NCBI RefSeq assembly: GCF_024139115.2
Contig: NC_085141.1
Coordinates: forward strand, 27,357,242 to 27,421,241
Origin: Armigeres subalbatus
Taxonomy: Eukaryota; Arthropoda; Insecta; Diptera; Culicidae
Reading direction: 5' to 3'
DNA length: 64,000 bases
Part shown: one piece after another, positions 10,502-21,699 of the stretch
Numbering within the stretch: the stretch's first letter is position 1
How the letters are laid out: each line of letters begins with the position of its first letter
Program-made: the position numbers and the translations under genes
The notes under the pieces: model-generated
Seen by the model: only the letters and a program-made list of their open reading frames with translations
What the model was told of the DNA's origin: nothing
Database searches by the model: none

Positions 10502-10881
10502 TCATATGTCGATTCGTGAGTTGGCGAGAAGAGCGAAATAGTGCACAGCCCAAGAGTTGATCAAAAGCTTCACCCAACACTTGGATATTGGAATAACTGG
10601 GTCAGGACCAATAAAGTCATGTGATGCTCTATTACGAGTTAACTCATCAGCCAATTCGTTTCCAGATATGGAAGAATGGCCAGGTACCCATATAAGGTGT
10701 AAAGTATTAACTGAATTCAGTTCCTCAATTTGAGTTCGACATGCGATTACTTACTTCGACCTTGAGTTGGCCGAGGCGAGAGCTTTAATAGCTGCTTGGC
10801 TATCTGAACAGAAGTATATTACTTTGCCCATAATGCGTTGCTGCAGTGCAGATTGCACTCCACACATGATGGCAAATGGGG
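10502..10881 (-). pseudogene. LINE ORF2 RNase H domain, one internal stop
   Basis: The minus-strand frame reads FCSDSQAAIKALASANSRSK, then a TAA stop, then ...LIWVPGHSSISGNELADELT...FIGPDPVIPISKCWVKLLINSWAV before TGA at 10504. The SDSQAAIKAL and WVPGHSxIxGNExADEL motifs with their acidic residues are those of the RNase H domain found downstream of RT in I-, R1- and LOA/Lian-type LINEs. Apart from the single nonsense change the frame is intact over about 125 codons. A SINE abuts its 5' side at 10882, cutting it from the RT region. Confidence 0.85.
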
Positions 10882-11178
10882 CCCTCCTTAGCCGTGTGGT
10901 AAGACGCGCGGCTACAAAGCAAGACCATGCTGAGGGTGGCTGGGTTCGATTCCCGGTGCCGGTCTAGGCAATTTTGCGTATTGGAAATTGACTCGACTTC
11001 CCTGGGCGCATAAAAGTATCATCGTGTTAGCCTCATGATATACGAATGCAAAAATAGTAACTTGGCTTAGAAACCTCGCAGTTAATAACTGTGGAAGTGC
11101 TTAATGAATACTAAGCTCCGAGGCGGCTCTGTCCCAGTATGGGGATTAGAGTGGCCCAGCCTAGTATGGGAAGAAAAA
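10882..11178 (+). mobile_element. Feilai-like tRNA-derived SINE, full length
   Basis: Head reads CTTAGCCGTGTGGTAAGACG (A box) and GGGTTCGATTCCCGG (B box). The body contains AAAAGTATCATCGTGTTAGC and AACCTCGCAGTTAATAACTG, then TAAGCTCCGAGGCGGC near the end. Related copies: 32147-32435 (minus, with an AAG-type tail), 42108-42194 (deleted) and 57662-58378 (split). The modular build agrees with the Aedes SINE Feilai; the name is an inference. Confidence 0.82.
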
Positions 11179-11179
11179 A

Positions 11180-11790
11180 AAGTCGTCGGATTCTACGGGG
11201 CACCCTCCAGGATTTTGCCTTTAGGTAAGAAAATCATTCTCTGAAAATTTCAGTCTGATCGGTTATTGCATAAGGTGGCGCAATTGATTTGAAGTTAATA
11301 TGGGGGTTTCAGCCGAAATATATGGGAAAATACACCTCTGTTACTATTTCGTACAGGAAATTGGATGGAAGAGCCCGATTGAGCCCAGATTTGCAAGAAA
11401 TGAAGTTAACATGCCCATGAACAATTCGACATAAAATTCTACTATTACTAAATAAACTTTAAATCAGTTTTTGGCTGATTTATTTGGAGTTGGGTTGAGC
11501 ACTTTGAAATTCATTAATTGCCATGAAAACATACGCATGCAATCAAAGGTGCCTGCGCGCGCGCCACAACACATATCGCAGCTACCTTCGATTACATGCG
11601 CTTGTTTTCAAGGCAATTAATGAATTTAAAAGTGCTGAACCAAACTCCAAATAAATCAGCTAAAAACTAATTTAAAGTTTATTTAGTAATAGTAGAATTT
11701 TATGTCGAATTGTTCATGGGCATGTTAACTTCATTTCCTGCAAATCTGGGCTCAATCGGGCCTTTCCATCCAATTTCTTGTACGAAATAG
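11180..11790. mobile_element. Foldback element truncated by a LINE
   Basis: The segment from ATTTCGTACAGGAAATTGG (11348) through GAGCCCAGATTTGC, TTCGACATAAAATTCTACT and CATTAATTGCC returns inverted from GGCAATTAATG to CCAATTTCTTGTACGAAAT (11789). The left end has about 165 extra bases (11180-11345) with no partner on the right, where the 3' end of a LINE begins at 11791. The right outer arm is therefore missing. Confidence 0.78.
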
Positions 11791-12485
11791 TTTATTTATT
11801 TATTTATTATCAGACTAAGGCCGGAGTGGCCTGTGCTGCACATAAAAGTCTTCTCCATTCGGCTCGGTCCATGGCTACACGTCGCCAACCACGCAGTCTA
11901 CGGAGGGTCCGCAAGTCATCTTCCACCTGATCGATCCACCTTGCCCGCTGCGCACCTCGCCTTCTTGAGCCCGTCGGATCGTTGTCGAGAATAATTTTCA
12001 CCGGGTTACTGTCCGACATTCTGGCTACGTGCCCGGCCCACCGCAGTCGTCCCGGTGTGAACGATGGATGGTTCTCCCAACAGCTGATGCAACTCGTGGT
12101 TCATTCGCCTCCTCCACGTACCGTCCGCCATCTGTACCCCACCATATATGGTACGCAGCACTTTCCTTTCAAAAACTCCCAGTGCGCGTTGGTCCTCCAC
12201 GAGCATCGTCCAGGTCTCATGCCCGTAGAGAACTACCGGTCTTATAAGCGTTTTGTAGATAGTCAGTTCAGTACGGCGGCGAACTCTATTCGATCGGAGC
12301 GTCTTACGGAGTCCAAAGTACGTACGATTTCCAGCCACTATGCGCCTCCGAATTTCTCTGCTGGTATCGTTATCGGCGGTCACGAGTGAGCCCAAGTACA
12401 CGAATTCTTCAACCACCTCGATTTCGTCACCACCGATAGAAACTCGTGGTGGGTGGCTTACATTGACCTCTCTTGAGCCTCTTCC
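11791..12485 (-). pseudogene. LINE 3' end: C-terminal ORF2 and tail
   Basis: The minus strand reads VEEFVYLGSLVTADNDTSRE...LTIYKTLIRPVVLYGHETWT...FERKVLRTIYGGVQ...WRRRMNHELHQLLGEPS, then after a frameshift near 12060 PGRLRWAGHVARMSDSNP...RRRGAQRARWIDQVEDDLR, ending at 11810. This is the region after the RT core in insect LINEs of the type also seen at 48314 and 63105. The 3' end is an AATAAATAAATAAA tail (11791-11806 inverted). The 5' end is truncated at about 12485. Inserted into the foldback at 11180. Confidence 0.88.
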
Positions 12486-13860
12486 TATATTACTCGCCGG
12501 CTGGCAAAGGGTTAATTAATCAAAGGGTCGCTTATTGGCTTGCGCTCACAATACCTCCTATACGCTTGAAGGAACTCAATTCGCAGGAACGACTGGAAAT
12601 GAACTCACTTACCCATTGGTTTCACACGTGTCGAATAAGCTGAAACAACATCAATGATTTACACCGAGATAAAACCGAATCCGAAATATTATTGGCAAGG
12701 GGAATGTGCAAGTGAAATTAATAGGTTCCTTTCTGAACCAAAACTAGGCGAAAATACCGAAAAGAGGTGGAAACGCTATACCTCAGGGCAATGCACTTTT
12801 AAATTAATCAATCGAGCTCAATTTCGACTACATTACAAATTTATTGAGTTAAGTGTGACGTCAGGGGTACTTGCGTGACTCTCTACGAGTAATAGTCCAT
12901 GCGATGGCTGCTAACACTGCTCGGCGGGTTGATGACCGAATGTTTCCGATCGGTGTTGGCCTCGAAAGGGTTGCGATGGCCACGAGGTTCTCGGCGGGGT
13001 GCCCGAAGAAGGTAACGATGGGCACGTGGCTCCCGGCGGATTGCCAGAAAGTCGAACCACTAAATCTCGACAAAGGCGGTATTCGATGAGGCCAGTGATG
13101 ATGCGATGGCACTGCAATCGAGGATGATGACCACCGCTTGGCTTGGAAGATGGCGACGTATACGGTGGCTGTCGTCCCGGACAATTGAGGAGCGTGTCCG
13201 TTTTGTTAAGGGTCTTACGGGACGTCCAAAATGGCGACTTATCCCAACCCGGCCTGGATGCCTCTCGAGATGGTCACTTCTCACCGCGTACACTTTTCAC
13301 CACTGTCCTTCTGCCTGTCTAGATTGTGGAGAGAAAGAAAAAGGCCCGCTTCGAGGACCTGCGCACTGTATTAGTCCCCTATGACGTCATCACTACTAGC
13401 TTCCAATCTCTTCCCCCATTGTCACAAAACTAATTACCTTTTTCTTAAACTAACAATGTTCGTTTTTGTGTTTCTCACTTTTTTTGTTCTCCGTGTTAGC
13501 TATAATTAGATACTAATTTGCATGGACATTAATTATAGGTTTAGGCTTTAACATTACATTAACACTTTTTCATGTTTTAATGACACTAACCGTACTAATC
13601 AACTAACACACTTTGAATCACTAACTTTTAATAGCTACTAACAATTCTTCCACTCAAAAGAGGGTTCAACTTTCACCTCTAAAAGAAAATCTATGGCGCA
13701 CTACTTTCACTTTCCAAATTCCAAGCACAAAGAGGGCTTGATCTTCTCGGAACAAGCCTTTTAAAGGAATTCGGATCCCCGATGGAGCGGGAGGTTACCA
13801 AAACCCGTTTATGATTGTTAATCATAAACGTTTTTTGACAGTTATGCTCGTACCCTTAAT
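12486..13860. other. Unclassified DNA with a GC-richer block
   Basis: From 12860 to 13385 base composition rises and several overlapping frames of 60-107 codons open on both strands, flanked by TGACGTCA-like words (12856 and 13381). None shows a domain I recognise. It could be an LTR, an untranslated leader of a retroelement or unique DNA. Confidence 0.35.
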
Positions 13861-15510
13861 GTGTTCAACCCTTCGACCTGTGCAAATTAGTATGGGGAAA
13901 TTTATTTTTTCAGGAATTATATTACAAGAAGCCGCTAGGAACAAAAATCTTGAAAAGTACGTTTTCTATCTTTAATCATCATAAAAAATATAAAAAACGA
14001 TATGATGGAAATAATGGGATTTATCCCAATTAATTACTGTTCTGACTTCTCTAACTTTTCGCGATATATTTTATGATGATCGAGAAAGGCATCATCACCG
14101 CTAGGTGGATTAATCTGGGTTTTATATAGGGGTAACGGCTCAAACCTTGGCCCATTATGCTACGGTTGAGTGCATTTATCGTTATAAATCTTCATATATT
14201 GCATTTACAACCAGAATTATTCAACCAGCCACCTTGCTTACATTTGGTTTTGACGCCAAATAGCAAAAAACGACGATGAATGTCCGCAATATTTCATTTA
14301 AACCAGCAAAAGTGTCGAGAGAAATGGACAAAATGTCGGCATCCTTGTCCCTATCATGTGGATAATTTTTCAGCCCACTTGGGACGAGTGATTGTTGATT
14401 TGGAGCATACGAGAGAAAAAGATGGGTTGCTGTTTATAGTACCAATCATTTTGCTTGCGTTAAATAAAGGCAGCATGCAAACAAATAGAGAAAATCAAAT
14501 CATCTTATTGAGCGTGAATTATAATTGGTTGTATGTAAAATACTACCACACTAATTGTGAGAGTGCGTTTCAGATTCCCCCAGTAGCACGCTTACCAAGG
14601 ACATGCTAACGAAAATACTATTATATGAATCATTTATATCCCAAATATTTACCATATTGGCAAGTGAAGAAGTTTAGAAAAATGAAAACTGTTTTAAAAT
14701 CTGCACTTGCAAAAAGGCTACATGTTCTAGCCCTCATGTTGTGGCTTCAAACAAATTGCATACGTTAATTATTGGCTGCCGCATAATTTTGAGATTTACT
14801 GCTAGTTGAAACCATGGCAGTTGTGTTGCTCTCACTCTCAAAGAAACTTTTTTCCAAAACGTAAACAATGCTTTAGGTGGAGATGATGCATAACGCACTA
14901 CTGAAGAAAGCCAATTGTAAAACTTATTCTAGACAATTCCTTGCTTTGTACTGTGCACAAACAGTAATGTGTGCCAACTACCTGATATTATTACACAATT
15001 ATCCATAAATACAATTATTGGATGCTTGTTTTTAACTCTGTGTGCATTGAAGTTTTATTATTGGTACGTGCGTTTGATTCCATTCCTCTCTATATCGATC
15101 AGCTGTTGTGAATCCTCTCAAAACTCACGTGTTTCAACTTCCCGAGTTGTAAGAATACTTTTTCAGTATCATTTTGCAGATCAAAATACTTTTTGCAAGC
15201 AATAATAAATCTAAATTATGATGAAGGTATTTGTCAAGTAATTTGACTTGAAATTATTCACATGAAATGACGTTGAAAGTTTATCTAATGAAACATACGA
15301 TCCATTGTAGGGAAGGGGGGGCAATATACCCTAGCTAAGCAAACACTGCTCTAGCTTCTTATTTGTAACGCTATTCGTGGGCATTTTTACATTATGCATC
15401 AGTTAAACAAGATAGCTAGTTGATGCCATTCAAAAATTGTCAAAAATCTCAATCATATTGATAATATTCACATTTCAAAAAAGTGGTGATATTTTGTTGC
15501 CGGAAAACTC
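13861..15510. other. No gene seen; one MITE fragment
   Basis: At 13880-13918 AAATTAGTATGGGGAAATTT matches the subterminal part of the long-TIR element at 61458-62223. Elsewhere there are only short, unsupported frames; the 109-codon frame at 14280 has no recognisable feature. Confidence 0.4.
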
Positions 15511-15512
15511 AT

Positions 15513-15645
15513 GAGGCAAAACGCCTTTTAGCTGGCAGCTCCTAGGGAACAAAGTACCACGCGTCGGCGAATCAGCATTCTAGTATGGATAGTCGGTGGA
15601 GACGCAAGTACTTTGTAGGTTATTGCCACTAGGGCGTTTTGCCTC
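15513..15645. mobile_element. Small MITE with GAGGCAAAACGCC ends
   Basis: GAGGCAAAACGCC at 15513 is matched by GGCGTTTTGCCTC ending at 15645. A related GCGTTTTGCCTC occurs at about 22130 and GGCGTTTTGGGGCC at 15822. No target duplication was recognised. Confidence 0.55.
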
Positions 15646-16352
15646 GCCAAAATGTTAGATGTTTCTTCAAAATGTGGAAATTTTCGGTTTTTCCGACCTT
15701 CCCATGCACTATTTTGAAACTTTCTTCGCCTATCCTACATAATTTTAGCTCTAGTTTTGTTACGGACATATTAATGACGGTAAATATGAGGGAAACCACA
15801 AAAGACGTTTTGCATCGGGGGGGCGTTTTGGGGCCTCTTCCCCTATCTTTCCATTATTAAATGAGAAAATGTTTGAAGGATTCGTGCGGAAGATGATAAA
15901 ACTAATTATTCTTACACTAATTGAATCATTAATTTGCGAAATTATGAAGAAAATGGTGTATCGAACCACGAAAGGTTGATGCTTGAATCGTGTTTGGAAG
16001 CCGTAAGGTAGGCAATTATTTTTGGTATGTTCTGCGAATAAAATCGATTATATCGTGATTCGAGAAAAGCATCATGAGGGCCCATTTACAAACTACATGA
16101 CGTTTTAGGTTGTGGGAGGGTACTTGTTTGAGCTTCAAGGACTTTATAAATTTCGAAACACTACCATACATGAAGCAATACAGAGACTTGGTGTGGGTTG
16201 AGTTTAGCGTTATGTAATTTGCGAATGAAACTTAACCGCTGAGTGGATTAACCTGTTTTAACAAAAATTCTTAGCAGCCTAATCGCAAGCATCGGATATT
16301 CTATCTGCAGCTTTCGGTTATTTTTTCCAGTACGGGTTATTGGTGAAAATGC
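15646..16352. other. No gene seen
   Basis: Contains fragments of repeat origin, such as GGGCCCATTTACAAACTACA at about 16079, similar in theme to the Harbinger-like MITEs at 22891 and 55501. No coding evidence. Confidence 0.35.
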
Positions 16353-17518
16353 ACTATGGTCCAGGATACAGATTTACGCGGAAAGATGAATTTTACGCCA
16401 AAACTATATTTTTTAGAAAAAACTGTTGTTCTACAAAATTGTTCGAAATAGTAAGGCCATCATTATGGTTCTACCAAAAAATAGGGTGGCCCATCATATA
16501 AAAAAAATTAGAAAATATTTTTTTTATTTCTCGGAACAAAGTTGTAGCGCAGCTTATTCCAATCAATTTTGCTAAAAAAAACTTTTTCTGTAGCTCTTAA
16601 GTTGGCTGATTTAGAGCAATTTTACCTAATTGGATTAGGGTGTACCTCACAAAAACAGTATTTTTTATCTCCTTTTTTTGTTTTACATTTCTCGAAAAAG
16701 TCGTCTTCAGGTGACTTTTAGAGCTCAAAAAAATGCAACTTTTTATGGATAAATACGCTCAATATCTTTTTCCGATCAAAAGTTATAATCGTTTTTCTGT
16801 CAAAATTACATTTTTTTCATGAGTTGATATCTCCGGTTAGGGCAGACCAAAAAAATATATTCACACGGCATCTGAAAGAGAAATTAATATTCTTTATTAT
16901 GTCAAAAAATTGGGGATATGTTATTTTTTTATCCCAAGTTTTATCAATTTTACTAAAATCATGTTTTTTCAAATAAATCAAAAAAATTAATGTAATTCGA
17001 CAACGGAAGAAGATACAGACGATATTCTTATAGCAAAACACGCGTTTTGAAAAGCCGCAAAAGTCTTCAGAAGAAGACATTCATGAGAAATGAAAGATAA
17101 AAAATCTACAGCTTAAACACTTTTTATAAATTTTATCATTATCATCGTATTGCAAGATTTACGAGAAAAGATGCAAAAAAGGTAGATCAAAAATACTGTT
17201 TTTTTTAGGTACACCCTAATCCAATTAGGTAAAATTGCTCTAAATCAGTCAACTTAAGAGCTATACAAAAAGTTTTCTTGGAAAAATTGATTGGAATAAG
17301 CTGCGCTACAACTTTGTAGAACATAATAAGTCAATATTCCGAGAAATAAAAAAAAATTCTTATTTTGTTTATATGATGGACCACCCTATTTTTTGGTAGT
17401 ACCATAATGATGGCCTTACTATTTCGAACAATTTTGTAGAACAACAGTTTTTTCTAAAAAATATAGTTTTGGCGTAAAATGCATCTTTCCGCGTAAATCT
17501 GTATCCTGAACCATAGTG
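16353..17518. mobile_element. 1.17 kb foldback element, arms of about 320 bp
   Basis: The left arm ACTATGGTCCAGGATACAG ... GGTGGCCCATCAT ... CTAATTGGATTAGGGTGTAC returns inverted at 17195-17518, ending CTGTATCCTGAACCATAGT. The loop (about 16680-17190) is AT-rich; a minus-strand frame of 87 codons there has no support. A fragment of the same or a sister family is at 36005-36165 (GGCCCACCCTATTTTTAGG, AATGCATCATTTCTCGTAAA). Confidence 0.83.
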
Positions 17519-17690
17519 GAATGTTTTGATTTTAGAGTTTCACCTATACTAACGCAGTGCTACAAATCTAAAGCGCATGCCATCATTTGGCTACGGGTGC
17601 CCCCAGCATTGTCCAAAAAAGTTTTGGTTAACTATAACGCTATACTAATGGAAATTGTGAAATAAAATTGATAGCTGCCATAGTGTGGTT

Positions 17691-18258
17691 GTTACCCGAT
17701 CAGGAATACATAACAAAATTATAACTCAATTCTATCAATGGTTGTTATTCAAAACAACGTGTGTTATAATTAGATAATTCGATAAAAATGTGTCTTCGGC
17801 CAGTTTTATTTTATATCAAAATTATAACATCATTAGTTATGTTTATTTACACAAAATAATTGCCTACATTTTTTGATATTGGAAAAAAGCGGAGGTAATC
17901 ACCTCCAGTATAACTTGAATCAATGTTCGATGTTAATAGCTAGTAAAAGTTAATTGCCTACATTATGGATGGAAATCCGGCTACAACGCCGCAACCGTAC
18001 CACATTTTTATACGTGATGTAGGCAATTACCATGAAAGTAGATTTTTTACCTCATAATCATATCAACGGTTGTTATAATGTTGAAATGAAGGTAACAACC
18101 TCTGATATAATTATGTTACGGCTAGAGGGAATTTTGATATAATTTTTGTTATTTTAACAACTAACCAGCCAATTTTATAACACATATTGTTACATTATTT
18201 TTCTGAAATGAATAACTCCCCTTGTTATAATTTTGTTATGCATTCTTGATCGGGTAAC
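17691..18258. mobile_element. MITE with GTTACCCGATCA ends, 568 bp
   Basis: The left end GTTACCCGATCAGGAATAC plus ATAACAAAATTATAAC is matched by the inverted right end with two differences over 35 bases. The interior repeats words like GTTATAATTTTGTTAT. No ORF of note and no clear target duplication. Confidence 0.75.
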
Positions 18259-18895
18259 CATTCATCTGATGTGCAAAAGCAGGTATGTTCATTCAGAAAA
18301 CTCTTTTATTGGGCAAAAGAAAACCACTAGCACAGCCAGCCTGCATACGTCATGGCTGGTAAAAAAACCGAGTCAAAGTGATTTTTCACGCAATATAATT
18401 GCTTTTAATAGTTTAAGAAGTGTATAAATCTATAGTTATGAAGCAGCATTAATTTGCGTGATGAGCCAATGTTGCATACAGGGCCAACATTACCGCCGGT
18501 TACCCTATAACAAGAAGAAGAAGAAAAAGATGTTCATACGGCACTTATGTCAAGCTATGTCACATATATGTTGCAATGCAACCATTAGAGCATGAGTTAT
18601 ACTTTCAATTACTTAAATAAAATTCTGCCCCATTTTGCCCCTACATGTAGCAGATAGAAATAAAATTTAAACAGCAAAATTTTTCGTAGAAACTTTTTCT
18701 ACAACTTTCTCGAAGACACCAATGATGTATCTTCATAATTGAAGGAAAGAGAATTTCCATCTCACTTTTAGGGGGATTAGCCAAAAAAAAAAAAAATTCC
18801 AGAATATGGAGCTTAACATACTGAAACTTTTCTCCGAAGTCACTGAGACTCTAAAATCAACTTTTCATGGCCAAAACATTTTCGATCACGAATTC
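18259..18895. other. No gene seen; possible SINE tail
   Basis: At 18508-18535 an AAGAAGAAGAAG run after GCCGGTTACCC could be a SINE-type triplet tail, but the head is not recognisable. The rest is AT-rich with no coding signal. Confidence 0.3.
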
Positions 18896-19315
18896 CTGGG
18901 TTAGAAAACACTGTGCACCGTGTTTAAACAGCTCTCCTGGTAGTTGGTCAACTCCAGGGGCTTTGTTGTTTTTCAGCCGGCCGATCTCCTCCTGGATTTC
19001 CTGGAGACATCAGGATCATTCGAAGATGTTATATCGACACATCCAGGGAAGTGCGTATCAAATAAGTGCTTTAACGATCCTTCATCAGAAGAAGTGTAGT
19101 CGCCATTTGGCTTGCGAATTTCGTCAACTTGGAATGGACCCTTGGATCTCGCAAGAATTTTATTCAATCGACTAGCTTCACTCAAATTAGAAACATTTAC
19201 ACAAAGGTTTTTCCAGCCGGATCGTTCAGCAGATCGTAGAACCTTATTATAAGCTTTGCGAGCTAACGCATCAGTCAAGTATTGCCGTCTCTGGCCGTCA
19301 TCTAAGTGCTAATGG
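18896..19315 (-). pseudogene. Two LINE ORF2 fragments joined in different frames
   Basis: Minus strand, 5' part (19315 to about 19008): LDDGQRRQYLTDALARKAYNK...LNKILARSKGPFQVDEIRKP...YTSSDEGSLKHLFDTHFPGC, the pre-RT region of a Jockey/R1-superfamily ORF2. The 3' part (about 19005 to 18900), in another frame, reads EIQEEIGRLKNNKAPGVDQL then PGELFKHG, nearly identical to 63560-63640 in a different LINE type. The switch falls at about 19005. No tail is visible at the 3' side. It is either a deletion or template-switch chimera or one fragment inserted beside the other. Confidence 0.78.
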
Positions 19316-20009
19316 CGTAAGCCCACCTATCGCATCAAGACAACATTTTTGAGGGGAGGGCATTATAATTTATTATAGTTGAGATCGTTTTTCGAGTTAA
19401 ATACTGAGGAAAATAATAAAATGAATGGATATTAGTAAATGTTATTTTATTATTTATGAGGTTCGTTTAAATGGGATTTTAAAATTAGTCTAGTGTTATA
19501 TTCAATCAGTCGGATCTAATGAAGTAGCTTTTTTCTCTAATTTCAGTTTGTGATTTATACAATCGGTGAATACGTTGACTACGATAAACGTTGACTAACG
19601 GTAATATTATGAGAAGCCTCTTCTAAAGTAACTCTCTTGTAGAAAATGCCACACTTGAATCAGCTAAATATTATCTTCAAAACTACATCGTAAAGGACAT
19701 TTTAAGCTATGGAGTCAATGTTGAATACATTCAAATGAATTGTAGATTGTTGTGAAAGAAGGTGTCTGTTTTAGCTGATTACATCTTTTGACAGTATTCA
19801 ATTACAACACAATAGGAGGTTAAGTACAATTGTCTAACTATTAAAAGGCTCTTCATTCAATAAATTCAGTCGAATTCTACCTCATCTCCCATAGCTTATA
19901 TCCGCGACATGTAGCACGCACCCTGTTGGACATTTAGGAAACTGCATAGGATTAATCGAGTTTACAATTCTATTCTCAAAATCTTGACCACTTTCTTCAT
20001 GTGTGTTCA
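19316..20009. other. Intergenic, no gene seen
   Basis: AT-rich, no recognisable coding or repeat structure. Confidence 0.4.
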
Positions 20010-20022
20010 AATCATGTGTGTA

Positions 20023-20110
20023 TTTATTTATTTATTATCAGACTAAGGCCGGAGTGGCCTGTGCTGCACATAAAAGTCTTCTCCATTCAGCTCGGTCCAT
20101 GGCTGAGTCC
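20023..20110 (-). mobile_element. 88-bp 5'-truncated LINE 3' end with 13-bp target duplication
   Basis: The sequence from the AATAAATAAATAAA tail through CAGACTAAGGCCGGAGTGG to GCTCGGTCCATGGCTGAG matches 11791-11879 almost base for base. It is flanked by AATCATGTGTGTA on both sides (20010-20022 and 20111-20123). A duplication next to the tail and severe 5' truncation are the signs of target-primed reverse transcription. Confidence 0.9.
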
Positions 20111-20123
20111 AATCATGTGTGTA

Positions 20124-20700
20124 CAACCCCCAGTACGTTAACTTCTACCAGCACAGATTACAATTCTCCTAGAATATATCAATATTTGTGGAGAATTAAA
20201 AACCAAAGCCCAAAGATATCTACTTTTAAATTATATCTAAATTTTTGAAACATTATTCAATGAAAAAAAAAAGATTATTCAATATCTTCTATATTTTTTT
20301 ATTTCTATTTCTTTTAATAATGGTAATTAATAGGTAATTATCGCTCCAAGAGTATTATTGCTTATAAATATTTTTTTATGCAGAATACTTGTAACAATCT
20401 AAGCTTAATTTTTCATATCGCTTCAATTTTTATATGTACAAATGTGTATGTATGATAACGGTCTCAAACATCGAATAAATTAAATGCCGAAACGAATATC
20501 TGTATATAAATATCTCACCTGCAGCATTAGTAGGCAGGCAATTGCTCCATTAATGTTTCCGTTCATTTCCTCCAGTTGAGACTATTTTCCCACATAACAA
20601 ACGACATACATGCCCTTATCGGTCGCCCAGCACTTTGCGTAAACGCCCTTATCTCAGCACGCTCGGTTGACTTTCCATTGAATACTTTACGGAGCTTGTT
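20124..20700. other. 3' flank of SWEET gene 2
   Basis: AT-rich with no ORF. On the minus strand AATAAA occurs at about 20303-20298, some 400 bases past the stop codon, and is the nearest candidate polyadenylation signal seen; it is weakly supported. Confidence 0.35.
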
Positions 20701-21622
20701 CTATTCGTCTTTGCGTTTCTGTTGCTTCGGCCCTGCAGCTGGTGCTGGATAAATCACAAACAACGACAACTGTGCTGCACACAAACCGAGGGCTATCACT
20801 TTCTGAACCTGGAATGAAGAGGAAATTGAAATAATTTTGAAGTCATCGAAACAAGCTAATGAGCAAGTTGGAAAGTTTTGCGGCTACCAAAGTTTGTGCC
20901 CAAATTGCAATCAAGTACTTACAATGATGAAGTAGTTATGCAGGATGATTCCGTACAGTAGCCACAGGATGGAGGCTCCAGTACTGGCCAGAATCACCGG
21001 TAGGGGTAGCCCTTCACTGCTCTTATTTCTGATTACTTCACCCTGCAAGGGACAAAACTTACAAAACTTTCATCCAACAGAAAACCAACTGCCACTATCT
21101 ATGTACCAATTTCAGTAATGGCAATCCAATATAGCATAGGGTCAGAATTGTAACTAACAATCCAAAACGGTCTTTCACCAGGACAGGATCTTCAAAACCT
21201 GTATAGAGTAGTGCTCCTCCCACCAGTAAAATTGTTTGCATCACTAACTTCCAGAAGTCACTTCGTTTACTGCTGGGGGTGTAGAACAGAAACCATCCTG
21301 AATAAACCAAGCAAATGGCAAGTGCGTAGGAACTGGTTCGAATCAGTGCGGCCGCCCTCAGCATCTGCGAGTACTTGAGTTGCAGGACCGTTCTGCAAAA
21401 CGTAAAACTTAGTTCGCAGTAATGATTTTTTGTACATTCTGAAGCAACTTACAGTCCACACCCAAAGACGAACTGCAATGGCGAGAATCCTTCCGAGCTG
21501 CCCTTGTGTCGAATTTTGTTGCATGTGAAGCAACCACTGAGGAACTGAGCGATGGTCAAAATTCCCGCCACATTGCCGATCACATCCCGGTAGGGCAATA
21601 GAGCACGTGCTAGCGAGTCCAT
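20701..21622 (-). CDS. SWEET sugar transporter, complete, four exons
   Basis: Minus-strand exons are 21622-21453, 21392-21107, 21042-20923 and 20808-20701 (stop TAG), giving 227 residues, the usual SWEET length. Introns of 60, 64 and 114 bases have GT/AG borders (phases 2, 0, 0). It starts MDSLARALLPYRDVIGNVAG. The first MtN3 repeat has KGSSEGFSPLQF (about residues 40-51) and the second NKSSEGLPLPVI (about 158-169). Hydrophobic segments at about 14-33, 46-62, 76-95, 104-122, 133-150, 166-187 and 189-212 give the 3-1-3 helix plan. The basic tail ends QQKRKDE. Known members move sugars passively across plasma or internal membranes; the substrate here is not known. The ATG is preceded by an arthropod-type initiator about 55 bases upstream. 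Paralogue of the gene at 7473-9057, in convergent orientation. Confidence 0.95.
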
Positions 21623-21674
21623 TGAACCTGATTTTTCTTTCTCGCTGCACTTTCTTGATCTGATTCCAGAGCAC

Positions 21675-21680
21675 GACTGA
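21675..21680 (-). promoter_or_regulatory. Candidate initiator (TCAGTC) of SWEET gene 2
   Basis: On the minus strand TCAGTC fits the arthropod initiator consensus TCAGTY and lies 53 bases before the ATG. AGTGC at about +28 to +32 matches four of five positions of the downstream promoter element RGWYV. No TATA box stands out. Prediction from sequence only. Confidence 0.4.
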
Positions 21681-21699
21681 CAGATCTTATGTGTAAGTA

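Noticed and set aside
12861..13384. Several overlapping frames in a GC-richer block, one with HHCPSACLDCG
   Set aside because: No consistent frame, domain or splice pattern; the cysteine spacing alone is not enough to call a zinc finger or LINE C-terminus.
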